Of a DNA stretch of 36,649 bases, positions 16,301 to 23,878 are shown piece after piece. The position numbers and the translations under genes were made by a program. How positions within the stretch are numbered: position 1 is the stretch's first letter; the number at the start of each line of letters is the position of its first letter. Under the pieces are notes generated by a model. It was not told where the DNA came from. It did no database searches and saw only the letters and a program-made list of their open reading frames with translations. Origin of the DNA: Anaerolineales bacterium (GTDB lineage Bacteria > Chloroflexota > Anaerolineae > Anaerolineales > Villigracilaceae); assembly GCA_023382595.1 (NCBI GenBank), contig JAHDWB010000012.1, positions 1 through 36,649 on the forward strand. Reading direction: 5' to 3'.

Positions 16301-16711
16301 ATGGATCCATTTGACGAATACCTGCAGAAAGTTGTGGAGGAAACACAGAAACATGGCGGGACAGCCTCCAAACCGGAAACGATGGAATTCCTGCCGCCGA
16401 GGGATGCATGGAGTTTCCCAAAGTATCCGTCACGGACAGCCATCCTGCCGCCCCACGTTGACCTGAAAACGGAGTTACGCGCATTCATCCTGCGCAATGA
16501 GATGAAATTGAACGAAGACGATTGCTGGCTCGGCACATGGATCCACCCACAGACGAGGGAATATTATCTGGATGTCGCCACAGGCGTCGCGGACGTAAAC
16601 GAAGCGCGAAGGCTGGCAAGGCTGGTCAGCATCCAGGACGGACGGAACATCGTGGCGATGTTCAATTCACAGCGGGACGAAACCATCTTCTTTCAGGATG
16701 AAACAGCCTAG
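16301..16711 (+). CDS. Hypothetical protein at the end of the kinase-ATPase operon
   Basis: 136 aa, not recognised. It is soluble and charged, with a Pro-rich first half (FLPPRDAWSFPKYPS) and a second half predicted as helix and strand: DCWLGTWIHPQTREYYLDVATGVADVNEARRL. The phrase WIHPQTREYYLDV suggests a small alpha/beta domain. No ribosome binding site is evident. It begins 9 bases after the methyltransferase gene, supporting operon membership. Its stop codon TAG overlaps the stop of the convergent protease gene in the palindrome CTAG. Confidence 0.62.
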   Translation: MDPFDEYLQKVVEETQKHGGTASKPETMEFLPPRDAWSFPKYPSRTAILPPHVDLKTELRAFILRNEMKLNEDDCWLGTWIHPQTREYYLDVATGVADVNEARRLARLVSIQDGRNIVAMFNSQRDETIFFQDETA

Positions 16712-17460
16712 CGCACATCCACCTTCATGATGCGGACCAACAGGCGATGAACAACATAGAACGGCAAAAGCAATACGATGTGCAGTGCATTGCTGAATCC
16801 GAACAACAGCGCCACCGAACTCAATAGCTCATCCAACAATGGGGCGATATTTTGAAGCATCCACGTGCCCGCGCCGGAGAGAATCGCCAACCCAAGCAGA
16901 ACGGCGATCCATAAGCCGAGCGGCAGCCAGGAGAGACGGTCGGATTCGGACGGCAGCATGGTGCTGGCAACCGCGAATGTAAAATAGAACCACAAATAAA
17001 AATCGGGGATGCTCGGAAGCGATCCAACGCCAGCCCAAAACAGGTCCACCTGCCCGTCACGGAGCACATTCCACAGAACGTGAAATTGCATTTTGTAGAT
17101 CCCCGTATATGCGATAAACAACGTCCCTGCGATCAACGGCGCAAGCCCGATCAACGAATCGCGCACAACATCCGATTTTTCAGTTTCCACATACCCCATT
17201 TGCAAACGTCCGTTGGGCAGGGTGCGCGGGATAAGCGAAAAGCCGCGCGTACGCACGCCCAACACCTTCGCCATCAGAAAATGGCTGAGTTCATGTAAAA
17301 AAACGCCGGGGAAGAATAAAACCGAGAACAAACCGATGGTCAACTGCACATTGCGGGTGACGAGCAGGATGACCGCCTGGATCTCACGATGCAAAAGCCG
17401 CTGGAGAAAGACCAGCGGCAAAAGCATCAACACGAACCAAAACAAGCCGGTGAACTGCAA
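16708..17460 (-). CDS. M50-like integral membrane metalloprotease
   Basis: 250 aa with six or so hydrophobic helices. Helix near 50-65 carries HELSH (His56, Glu57, His60) followed by FLMAKVLGV, the zinc motif of the site-2-protease/M50 group. A later SMLPSESDR-like loop (here STMLPSESDR, Asp172) is the probable third ligand in place of the usual LDG motif. It would cleave substrates within or near the membrane. The start is TTG at 17460, two bases after the tpiA stop, so it is probably translated by coupling; the next in-frame ATG is 11 codons in. It is the last gene of the minus-strand tpiA unit. Confidence 0.75.
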   Translation of the reverse strand: MQFTGLFWFVLMLLPLVFLQRLLHREIQAVILLVTRNVQLTIGLFSVLFFPGVFLHELSHFLMAKVLGVRTRGFSLIPRTLPNGRLQMGYVETEKSDVVRDSLIGLAPLIAGTLFIAYTGIYKMQFHVLWNVLRDGQVDLFWAGVGSLPSIPDFYLWFYFTFAVASTMLPSESDRLSWLPLGLWIAVLLGLAILSGAGTWMLQNIAPLLDELLSSVALLFGFSNALHIVLLLPFYVVHRLLVRIMKVDVR

Positions 17461-17462
17461 GG

Positions 17463-18221
17463 CTACTTCACCGCGGCTTTCGCAATGGCGATGAAATCGT
17501 CAACCTTCAAACTCGCGCCGCCGACCAGCGCCCCGTCAATATCGGGCTGGGAGAAAAATTCAACGGCGTTGGCGCCGGTCACTGAACCGCCATATAATAC
17601 GCGGACCGCCTGCGCTGCATCATCGCCGTATAACTCCGCGATGACCGGGCGGATGAAATCCTTAATGACGGCGTTCGCCGCTTCACCCGTCGACGCTTTG
17701 CCTGTTCCTATTGCCCAAACCGGTTCATAGGCGACGACGATGCGCGGGGCGAAGTCCGCAGGCAGACCCGTAAGTCCGAGGCGGGTTTGGGAGGAGACCA
17801 CGTCGCGGGTCTGATCCGCTTCGTATTGCGCCAGCGTCTCACCGACACAGACGATCGGCGTCAGGTCGAACTTTTGCGCGGCGAGCAACTTCTTATTTAC
17901 GGTCTCATCCGTTTCGCCGAAATAGGCGCGGCGCTCGGAGTGACCGAGGATGACATAACCGCACAATTCCTTCACCATCGCAGGCGACACTTCGCCCGTG
18001 AATGCGCCTTTCTCCTCCCAATACAGGTTCTGCGCACCCAAGCCGATCTGAGAATTTGCCAGGATTTCCGATGCCGCCGCCAACGAGATAAACGGCGGAC
18101 AAACAACTTTCTCCACACCGCCGATCTCATTCAATCCTTCCTTCATCACAGAAAGCAGTTCGCGCGTCTCTGAGATGGTTTTGTTCATTTTCCAGTTACC
18201 TGCAACAAGGGGTGTTCTCAT
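17463..18221 (-). CDS. tpiA: Triosephosphate isomerase
   Basis: 252 aa, full length. Interconverts dihydroxyacetone phosphate and glyceraldehyde 3-phosphate in glycolysis. The substrate and catalytic residues are all present: Asn9 and Lys11 in GNWKMNK, His94 in LGHSERR, Glu166 in AYEPVWAIGTG, plus the phosphate-gripping loop and the late YGGSV and GALVGGASL motifs. AAGGA precedes the ATG. It has its own promoter (-10 TATAAT at 18257-18262) and leads into the M50-like protease gene. Confidence 0.97.
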   Translation of the reverse strand: MRTPLVAGNWKMNKTISETRELLSVMKEGLNEIGGVEKVVCPPFISLAAASEILANSQIGLGAQNLYWEEKGAFTGEVSPAMVKELCGYVILGHSERRAYFGETDETVNKKLLAAQKFDLTPIVCVGETLAQYEADQTRDVVSSQTRLGLTGLPADFAPRIVVAYEPVWAIGTGKASTGEAANAVIKDFIRPVIAELYGDDAAQAVRVLYGGSVTGANAVEFFSQPDIDGALVGGASLKVDDFIAIAKAAVK

Positions 18222-18256
18222 AGATTTTCCTTCATCAATTGGATTCGTTTTTGTCG

Positions 18257-18262
18257 ATTATA
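18257..18262 (-). promoter_or_regulatory. tpiA promoter -10 element
   Basis: TATAAT on the minus strand, 35 bases before the tpiA ATG. No convincing -35 was found; the region where it should lie is the T tract of the upstream gene's terminator. Confidence 0.5.
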
Positions 18263-18276
18263 GCCGAGGCGCCAAA

Positions 18277-18311
18277 ATAAAAAAAGCGGACAGGTCAACT
18301 GACCTGTCCGC
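18277..18311 (-). terminator. Terminator between the 18332 gene and tpiA
   Basis: GCGGACAGGTCA (18286-18297) and TGACCTGTCCGC (18300-18311) form a perfect 12-bp stem with a two-base spacer. On the minus strand TTTTTTTATTTT follows. It separates the unknown membrane-anchored gene from tpiA. Confidence 0.82.
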
Positions 18312-18331
18312 AGGATCTTGCAGGACACACA

Positions 18332-18862
18332 CTACGGCGACAGCGCTTCCACATTTACATTTATAGCACCGCTCTCATCAGGCGTAAATATTAAGCGGTT
18401 CGCCTGATAAGTCCCATCGCCGCAATTCACATTCCACTCCTCCACCCATTCGCCATTCACATCCGGCTGCTGCACCACCGTGATTGTCGTCCCTTCAACA
18501 GTGGGAGTATTGCATTGCGAAAGCATGGAAACGATCTGAAGCGTAAACCAAGCGGTGACACGGGTTTCATCGTCCGCCAGCCCGCCGGACGGCACATCAA
18601 TATCGAGATCGAATTCAGGAAGAGGCTCGCTCTGGCTGTTCGGGTCAGCGGGGTCAAACGGGATCATGGTGGGGATTTCGGGAATTTCGAAGTTCTGGAA
18701 ATCATTGATCGCCTGCTGAGCCTGAACATACGCCTGATACCCATAATAGGCAGCCCCACCCGTCACAAGACAACAACAGCACAATACAATTGCGACAACC
18801 ACACCAATGACAAGAGTGCGGTTTTTATTCGAACTTGATCCCGGGCTTGAATTGACTTCCAT
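18332..18862 (-). CDS. Membrane-anchored extracytoplasmic protein of unknown function
   Basis: 176 aa. A short cytoplasmic start (MEVNSSPGSSSNKN) precedes one membrane helix with an unusual run of four cysteines (VVVAIVLCCCCLVTGGAAYYGY). The rest is an acidic extracytoplasmic domain of about 120 residues with a Pro-rich linker (FEIPEIPTMIPFDPADP) and two more cysteines (QCNTP, VNCGDG) that could form a disulfide. No family recognised. The start was chosen at 18862 because AGGAGA precedes it; the longer start at 18901 has no such signal. It lies between pgk and tpiA on the same strand but ends in its own terminator. Confidence 0.68.
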   Translation of the reverse strand: MEVNSSPGSSSNKNRTLVIGVVVAIVLCCCCLVTGGAAYYGYQAYVQAQQAINDFQNFEIPEIPTMIPFDPADPNSQSEPLPEFDLDIDVPSGGLADDETRVTAWFTLQIVSMLSQCNTPTVEGTTITVVQQPDVNGEWVEEWNVNCGDGTYQANRLIFTPDESGAINVNVEALSP

Positions 18863-18958
18863 CTGTCTTCTCCTGTGAATTTGAATGGATGCATTATACA
18901 AAGAAAAGAGCGCATGGACACAAATTCCATACGCTCCTTTGGTACTATGCGGGGGCGG

Positions 18959-20131
18959 TTATTTATCCAGCAGAGCCGCCACGCCGGGCAGTTCTTTTCC
19001 TTCAAGGAATTCAAGCGACGCGCCGCCGCCGGTGGAGACGTGCGTCATCTGTTTAGCGACGCCCGCCTTCTTGACCGCACTGGCAGAGTCGCCGCCGCCG
19101 ATGACGGTCACCGCCTCGGACTCCGCGAGAAGTCTGGCTAATGCAAATGTACCTTCGGCGAATTTGGGAAATTCAAACACGCCCACAGGTCCATTCCAGA
19201 CGATGAGTTTCGCGCCTTGAAGCGTGGACTTGTACAACTCGATGGTTTGCGGACCGATGTCCAACATGCGCCAACCTGCGGGGATTTTGTCCACATCCAC
19301 GACCTGGGAATTGGCTTCCGCATCGAATTTGTCCGCGATGACTGCATCCAGGGGCAGGACGAGTTTATCGCCCAGTTTGCCGAGCAGGGATTTGGCGGTC
19401 TCCAACGCTTCCGCTTCGACGAGACTGTCCTGCATGTTCAGTCCCTTGGCGGCGAGGAAGGTATTCGCCATACCCCCGCCAATGATCAGTTTGTCGCACT
19501 GCGCGGCAAGGGTTTCGACGACGAGAATCTTGTCGCTGATCTTGGCGCCGCCGAGGATGGCGATGTAGGGATGTTCTGGATTTCCAACCGCCTTGCCGAG
19601 ATATTCCAGTTCCTGCTCCATCAAAAAGCCGGAGACAGCAGGCAGGAAGCGGGCAATCCCTTCCGTGGAGGAGTGCGCGCGGTGCGCTGAACCAAACGCA
19701 TCGTTGACGTACACGTCACCGAGCGCCGCCATTTGTTTGGCAAGGTCGAGGTCGTTCTTTTCTTCGCCAGCGTGAAAGCGGGTGTTTTCGAGCATTACCA
19801 CGTCGCCGGGCTTGAGTGATTTGGCGATTGCTTCCACTTCCGCGCCGACACAATCGGGAGCCATCGTCACGGGGCGATCGATCAGCGTGGATAAGGTCTC
19901 CGAAGCGGCACGCAGGCTGAATTGCGGGTCCGAGCCACCTTTGGGTCGCCCAAGGTGACTCATCAAAAGGAGCGAGGCTCCCTGATCCAAAACATATTGA
20001 ATGGTCGGCAATGCGGCGCGGATGCGTTTGTCATCGGTCACCTTGCCGTCCGCCATCGGGACGTTGAAATCAACGCGCATGAGCACGCGCTTGCCTTTGA
20101 GGTCGATGTCTTTTACGGTTTTCTTGTTCAT
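18959..20131 (-). CDS. pgk: Phosphoglycerate kinase
   Basis: 390 aa, full length. Transfers the phosphate of 1,3-bisphosphoglycerate to ADP. RVDFNVP with the substrate Asp/Asn, [24 protein letters not shown], and the nucleotide-binding [13 protein letters not shown] near the end are intact. The start is placed at the inner ATG (20131, [11 protein letters not shown]) because this is the conserved N-terminus and GGTGGA lies before it. The upstream start at 20155 lies in the intercistronic hairpin. It follows gap in the same transcript direction, 67 bases on, with a strong hairpin between. Confidence 0.97.
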   Translation of the reverse strand: MNKKTVKDIDLKGKRVLMRVDFNVPMADGKVTDDKRIRAALPTIQYVLDQGASLLLMSHLGRPKGGSDPQFSLRAASETLSTLIDRPVTMAPDCVGAEVEAIAKSLKPGDVVMLENTRFHAGEEKNDLDLAKQMAALGDVYVNDAFGSAHRAHSSTEGIARFLPAVSGFLMEQELEYLGKAVGNPEHPYIAILGGAKISDKILVVETLAAQCDKLIIGGGMANTFLAAKGLNMQDSLVEAEALETAKSLLGKLGDKLVLPLDAVIADKFDAEANSQVVDVDKIPAGWRMLDIGPQTIELYKSTLQGAKLIVWNGPVGVFEFPKFAEGTFALARLLAESEAVTVIGGGDSASAVKKAGVAKQMTHVSTGGGASLEFLEGKELPGVAALLDK

Positions 20132-20152
20132 GTTTCCACCAGCCCCCACCCA

Positions 20153-20189
20153 CACCCTCCCCCAAATTCGATGAATTTGGGGGAGGGTG
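20153..20189 (-). promoter_or_regulatory. gap-pgk intercistronic hairpin
   Basis: Perfect 17-bp stem, CACCCTCCCCCAAATTC (20153-20169) against GAATTTGGGGGAGGGTG (20173-20189), with loop GAT. No T tract follows on either strand, so it is more likely an mRNA-stabilising or processing hairpin, or a REP-like palindrome, than a terminator. Confidence 0.65.
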
Positions 20190-20198
20190 GAGAGGGGT

Positions 20199-21254
20199 CT
20201 AAAGGGATTTCGCCATCATCGCCGCGAGATCGGCGGTGCGACAGGAGTAGCCCCATTCATTGTCGTACCAGGTGACGACCTTGACGAAGTTGCTTTTTTC
20301 CTTGCCGAGAACCATTGTGAATTGCAAGTCAATGGAGGAGGAATGCGGGTCACCCTTGTAATCGATGCTGACCAGCGGTTCGTCCACAGCCTGCAGCACG
20401 CCTTTGAAGCGCGGTTCTTTTGCGGCGGCGCGGAAGAGGTCGCGCAGTTCTTCGGTAGTGGTTTCTTTTTCGAGTTCGGCGGTGAAGTCCACAATGGAAA
20501 CCGTGGAAGTCGGCACGCGCAAGGCGTAGCCGTCGAACTTGCCTTTGAGGTCGGGGATGACCAGCGAGATGGCTTTCGCCGCGCCGGTGGTGGTGGGGAT
20601 GATGCTCATTGCGGCGGCGCGCGCACGGCGCAGGTCGGAGTGCGGCAGGTCGAGGATCTTCTGGTCGTTGGTGTAGGCGTGGATGGTGGTCATAAATCCG
20701 CGCTTGATGGTGAACTTGTCATGCACAACCTTCGCGGCGGGCGCAAGACAGTTCGTGGTGCAGGACGCATTCGAAACAACGTGATGATTCTTCGGGTCAT
20801 ACTGGTCTTCGTTGACGCCCATCACAATGGTCAGGTCTTCGCCTTCGGCGGGTGCGGAAATGATGACCTTCTTCGCGCCGCCCTTGATGTGATTGACCGC
20901 GCCTTTCACGGTCTTGCCCTTCTTGTTCACACCGTCTTCCTTGATCGTGAACAAGCCCGTCGACTCGACGACGATATCCACGCCCATATCGCCCCACGGA
21001 ATCGCGGCGGGGTCGGTCTCTTTGAAGGCTTTGATCTTCTTGCCATCGATCACCAGCCCGTCATCGGCAACTTCCACCTTGCCATTGAAACGACCATAGT
21101 TCGAGTCGTACTTCAGCAGGTGCGCCATCGTCTTGAGATCGCCGATATCGTTGAACGCGACCACTTCCAACTCGTTCGGGTACATATCGCGGATCGCTTT
21201 CAACACCTGGCGCCCGATGCGCCCAAATCCATTAATGCCAACTTTTACTGCCAT
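20199..21254 (-). CDS. gap: Glyceraldehyde-3-phosphate dehydrogenase, type I
   Basis: 351 aa. Oxidises glyceraldehyde 3-phosphate with NAD and phosphate. [11 protein letters not shown] dinucleotide motif, Asp36 in AFND (points to NAD rather than NADP), catalytic Cys165 in SNASCTTNC, and [26 protein letters not shown] are all present. It is about 15 residues longer than usual because of a loop ([13 protein letters not shown], about 106-118). GGAGG lies 9 bases before the ATG at 21254; a TTG at 21269 overlapping this site is rejected. The gene has a promoter of its own and is followed by pgk. Confidence 0.97.
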   Translation of the reverse strand: MAVKVGINGFGRIGRQVLKAIRDMYPNELEVVAFNDIGDLKTMAHLLKYDSNYGRFNGKVEVADDGLVIDGKKIKAFKETDPAAIPWGDMGVDIVVESTGLFTIKEDGVNKKGKTVKGAVNHIKGGAKKVIISAPAEGEDLTIVMGVNEDQYDPKNHHVVSNASCTTNCLAPAAKVVHDKFTIKRGFMTTIHAYTNDQKILDLPHSDLRRARAAAMSIIPTTTGAAKAISLVIPDLKGKFDGYALRVPTSTVSIVDFTAELEKETTTEELRDLFRAAAKEPRFKGVLQAVDEPLVSIDYKGDPHSSSIDLQFTMVLGKEKSNFVKVVTWYDNEWGYSCRTADLAAMMAKSL

Positions 21255-21281
21255 GGGAAAATCCTCCAATTTGATTTATCA

Positions 21282-21298
21282 CAGAGATCGAATCTCTG
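21282..21298 (-). promoter_or_regulatory. Palindrome in the gap 5' leader
   Basis: CAGAGAT (21282-21288), CGA, ATCTCTG (21292-21298): a perfect 7-bp inverted repeat about 20 bases after the gap -10. It may be an operator or a leader hairpin. Confidence 0.4.
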
Positions 21299-21316
21299 GT
21301 CAATTGCAACCTATTA

Positions 21317-21345
21317 ATTTTACTGCTTTAAGTCCGATTTGTGAA
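21317..21345 (-). promoter_or_regulatory. gap promoter
   Basis: Minus-strand -35 TTCACA (21345-21340), a 17-base spacer, and -10 TAAAAT (21322-21317). It is one of the few sites here with both boxes, placed 63 bases before the gap start codon. Confidence 0.55.
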
Positions 21346-21375
21346 TTTTATAACTGTCCGCGTTTGGGGTGATAA

Positions 21376-21546
21376 ATGTCAGGACAAGCTCGCCTCACCC
21401 CTACGGGATGATTGATTCTGTTTCCCCAGGCAGGATTCTGGCGGAAAACTTGGACACAGGGAGCTTAATCCCGTATCAACCGAGGTTAGCCGCCCAATAC
21501 GCCAGCGAGCTGGCAGACTCCATACCTACGACAGGGGACCTGTCCG
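21376..21546. ncRNA. Candidate structured RNA between yvcK and gap
   Basis: The spacer between yvcK and the gap promoter holds nested complementary segments: GGACA (21382-21386) with TGTCC (21541-21545); TACGGGAT (21402-21409) with ATCCCGTA (21468-21475); CTGTTTCC (21418-21425) with GGACACAG (21452-21459, one mismatch); CCAG with CTGG inside; and a separate hairpin GCCAGC-GAG-CTGGC (about 21501-21514). A rod about 170 bases long with a closing stem recalls 6S RNA, but no family signature is recognised and the strand is undecided. The closing stem uses the last bases of yvcK. Confidence 0.3.
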
Positions 21547-22848
21547 CTCGAAATAAATATCCATGATGACCTGCGCCAGCTTGACCGAATCATGCCGCCA
21601 GGGATAGGAATCGTCCACAAGATCTGCCGTGTAAGCACGCGTATCCGAAAGCGTCTTCTCATCCACTCTCACCCAAACGGAATTCGGACCCATCTCTCCT
21701 TTGTAATTATCGTTGCAAAGAATAACATCGAAAAGATCCTCCCCTACATGCCCTTCCAATGCGCGGACATGGTCATGGCATGTAAACGAATCTGTTTCGC
21801 CCGCCTGCGTGGCGATATTACACACATACACCTTGACTGCGCGGCTCGCGTCAATGCTGGCGAGCAGGTCCTGCACCAACAGGTTTGGCAGGATGCTGGT
21901 GTACAAACTGCCCGGTCCGACGACGACGATGTCCGCGCCGAGGATCGCCTGGATCACCGGCGGAAAGGCTGGCGCAGTATCAGGCTCCAACCACACACGC
22001 CGGACACGTCCCGCCATTTCGGGAATCTTGCTCTCCCCCACCACGCGGACTTCATTCAATGAATGCGGCAACTCCATACTGGCAACCAGTTTGACATCAT
22101 GCAGTGTGGATGGAAGCACACGCCCATTCACCGAAAGCACGCGCCCGGATTCCACCACCGCGCTCTCGAAACTGCCTGTGAGATCTGCCAGCGCCGTGAT
22201 GAACAGGTTGCCGAACGAATGCCCTTCCAACCCGGACGAACCGCTGAAGCGATACTGGAACAATTGCGTCAGCATGTCTTCATCATTCGAAAGCGCCGCA
22301 AGACAATTGCGGATGTCACCGGGCGGGAGGATGCCCAAACTCTCGCGCAGCCGCCCCGATGAGCCGCCATCGTCTGCGACGGTGACGACGGCAGTAAGTT
22401 TGCCTGTATGCGCCTTCAACCCACGCAAAAGGGTCGCCAGTCCATGCCCGCCGCCGATGGCAACGATGCGCGGTCCGCGGTTACGGCGGTGGTAGTCTGT
22501 AAGCGTATCCACTACGCCGGACCCCGGGCGGACGAACGGTTTCAGCAACGCTCGGTTAAGCTTGTAGATGCCAAAAATGACCAGCCCCACCCCCAAACCG
22601 CCGAAAATGACGGCGCGCAGGATGCGTGGAAGGAAGCGCAGGGATGCGTAGGAGAGAATGGTTAACAGAGTTTGGTCAGTGGAATCCGTGCGATACAGGT
22701 CGATCAGGATAACGGCAAACCCCAGCCCCAGCAGAGTGGTGCCCACCATAACGAGCGCAAGCCAGCGCTTGACACCCAATCCGGGGCGCAGCCAGCGGGG
22801 AATATTGCGCACAAATTTCCAAAAACTTGAACCGGTTTCTTTCTTCAT
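21526..22848 (-). CDS. yvcK: YvcK-family gluconeogenesis factor with membrane anchor
   Basis: 440 aa. The C-terminal 310 residues are the YvcK/CofD-like domain: VAIGGGHGLATLLRGLK, TVADDGGSSGRLRE, PPGDIRNCLAALS, EGHSFGNLFITAL and GPGSLYTSILPNL. In Bacillus and mycobacteria YvcK binds UDP-sugars and is needed for growth on gluconeogenic carbon and for cell-wall synthesis (established). The N-terminal 130 residues contain about two membrane helices (around 28-50 and 78-98), an added anchor seen in some lineages. There is no ribosome binding site; TATCAT lies about 10 bases before the ATG, so the mRNA may be nearly leaderless. It is divergent from the glucokinase gene with 82 bases between. Confidence 0.9.
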   Translation of the reverse strand: MKKETGSSFWKFVRNIPRWLRPGLGVKRWLALVMVGTTLLGLGFAVILIDLYRTDSTDQTLLTILSYASLRFLPRILRAVIFGGLGVGLVIFGIYKLNRALLKPFVRPGSGVVDTLTDYHRRNRGPRIVAIGGGHGLATLLRGLKAHTGKLTAVVTVADDGGSSGRLRESLGILPPGDIRNCLAALSNDEDMLTQLFQYRFSGSSGLEGHSFGNLFITALADLTGSFESAVVESGRVLSVNGRVLPSTLHDVKLVASMELPHSLNEVRVVGESKIPEMAGRVRRVWLEPDTAPAFPPVIQAILGADIVVVGPGSLYTSILPNLLVQDLLASIDASRAVKVYVCNIATQAGETDSFTCHDHVRALEGHVGEDLFDVILCNDNYKGEMGPNSVWVRVDEKTLSDTRAYTADLVDDSYPWRHDSVKLAQVIMDIYFERTGPLS

Positions 22849-22917
22849 GGAAAATGATGATAGCAGGATTAAAGGGTTGAGTCAAACTTGGGAAATCGCG
22901 AAAAAATCGCCTTACGG

Positions 22918-22923
22918 TATAAT
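22918..22923 (+). promoter_or_regulatory. -10 element of the ROK kinase gene, leaderless arrangement
   Basis: Consensus TATAAT ending 7 bases before the ATG at 22931. The transcription start is expected at or within a base or two of the start codon. No Shine-Dalgarno sequence is present. Confidence 0.6.
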
Positions 22924-22930
22924 TGTGCAT

Positions 22931-23863
22931 ATGACCACAATCATCGCGGTTGATATTGGCGGCACACAAATGCGTGCCGCTTCTTATGCGCCTGACAAGC
23001 TAAAACCGATCAAACAGAAGAAGATTCCAACACTTGCATCCGAACCGGGCGGACTGGAACGGCTGACCCGCGTCATCGAAGAAGTTTGGAGCGGCGATGT
23101 GGCTGCGATCGGATTGGGCTCACCCGGTCCGCTTGACCCGCATACAGGATACCTGCTTGCGCCTCCCAACAACCCGGAATGGCACAATTTTCCTTTGGCG
23201 CCGCGCATCGCTGACCATTTTGGCGTGCCGGCATACCTCGACAACGACGCCAACCTCGCCGGGCTGGGGGAATATCGCTTCGGAGCCGGAAAGGGACATC
23301 ACGATGTCTTGTACATCACGGTCAGCACGGGGATCGGGGCGGGCGTTATCATTCAGGATAGATTATTGCAGGGATTTCACGGTCTCGCCGCGGAACTTGG
23401 TCACAGCATCGTCGACCCGGACGGTCCGCCGTGTTCTTGCGGATTCAACGGACATCTGGAGGCGTTCTCGTCGGGACCAGCCATCGTGAAGTATGTGCTT
23501 GGGGAACTGGAAGCAGGCGCAAGGTCCGTTTTGAAGCGGGATATCCATCTGACACCAAGAGATATTGCGGAAGCCGCGCATCAAGGGGATGCGCTCGCGG
23601 TCAAGGCGTATCACCGCGCAGGCGAATATCTCGGCATCGGTGTCGCATCCTTCCTGCATGCCTTCGATCCGTCCATTGTCATTTTTGGCGGAGGGGTTTC
23701 ACAGGTTGGCGGTCTTTTATTCGATTCATTTAACGACAGTTTGAAAAAGCGCGTCTTTCACCCACGCTATTTGGAGGGTTTGGCGATCACAACGGCGAAA
23801 CTGGGTGATGATGCGGGGTTGCTCGGCGCGCGCGCGCTGGCAGAATTGAAGTCAAGTTCATAA
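22931..23863 (+). CDS. ROK-family sugar kinase, probable glucokinase
   Basis: 310 aa. ROK kinases phosphorylate glucose or related sugars with ATP. Phosphate-binding AVDIGGTQMR at the start, catalytic Asp106 in LDNDANLAGLGE, STGIGAGVI and FGGGVS are present. The zinc site reads GH...PPCSCGFNGHLE: His158, Cys168 and Cys170 are kept, but the usual last cysteine is His175. The start at 22931 is taken because the protein begins there with MTTIIAVDIGG and a -10 box sits just before; the open frame further upstream overlaps the divergent yvcK. It lies beside yvcK and upstream of an aminotransferase gene, 15 bases on. Glucose is the likeliest substrate, by family. Confidence 0.87.
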   Translation: MTTIIAVDIGGTQMRAASYAPDKLKPIKQKKIPTLASEPGGLERLTRVIEEVWSGDVAAIGLGSPGPLDPHTGYLLAPPNNPEWHNFPLAPRIADHFGVPAYLDNDANLAGLGEYRFGAGKGHHDVLYITVSTGIGAGVIIQDRLLQGFHGLAAELGHSIVDPDGPPCSCGFNGHLEAFSSGPAIVKYVLGELEAGARSVLKRDIHLTPRDIAEAAHQGDALAVKAYHRAGEYLGIGVASFLHAFDPSIVIFGGGVSQVGGLLFDSFNDSLKKRVFHPRYLEGLAITTAKLGDDAGLLGARALAELKSSS

Positions 23864-23878
23864 ATCAAGGAGCATTGT

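Noticed and set aside
20187-21317. 376-codon plus-strand open frame across gap
   Set aside because: It is antisense to a fully conserved gap gene and its translation is low-complexity; a product of high GC at third codon positions.
21529-21549. Shared GCGGACAGGTC at the end of yvcK and in the 18277-18311 terminator
   Set aside because: The match is 11 bases and in yvcK it is coding sequence; too short to call a repeat family from this window alone.
22658-22930. N-terminal extension of the ROK kinase
   Set aside because: It would overlap the divergent yvcK gene, and the conserved protein start and -10 box place the start at 22931.
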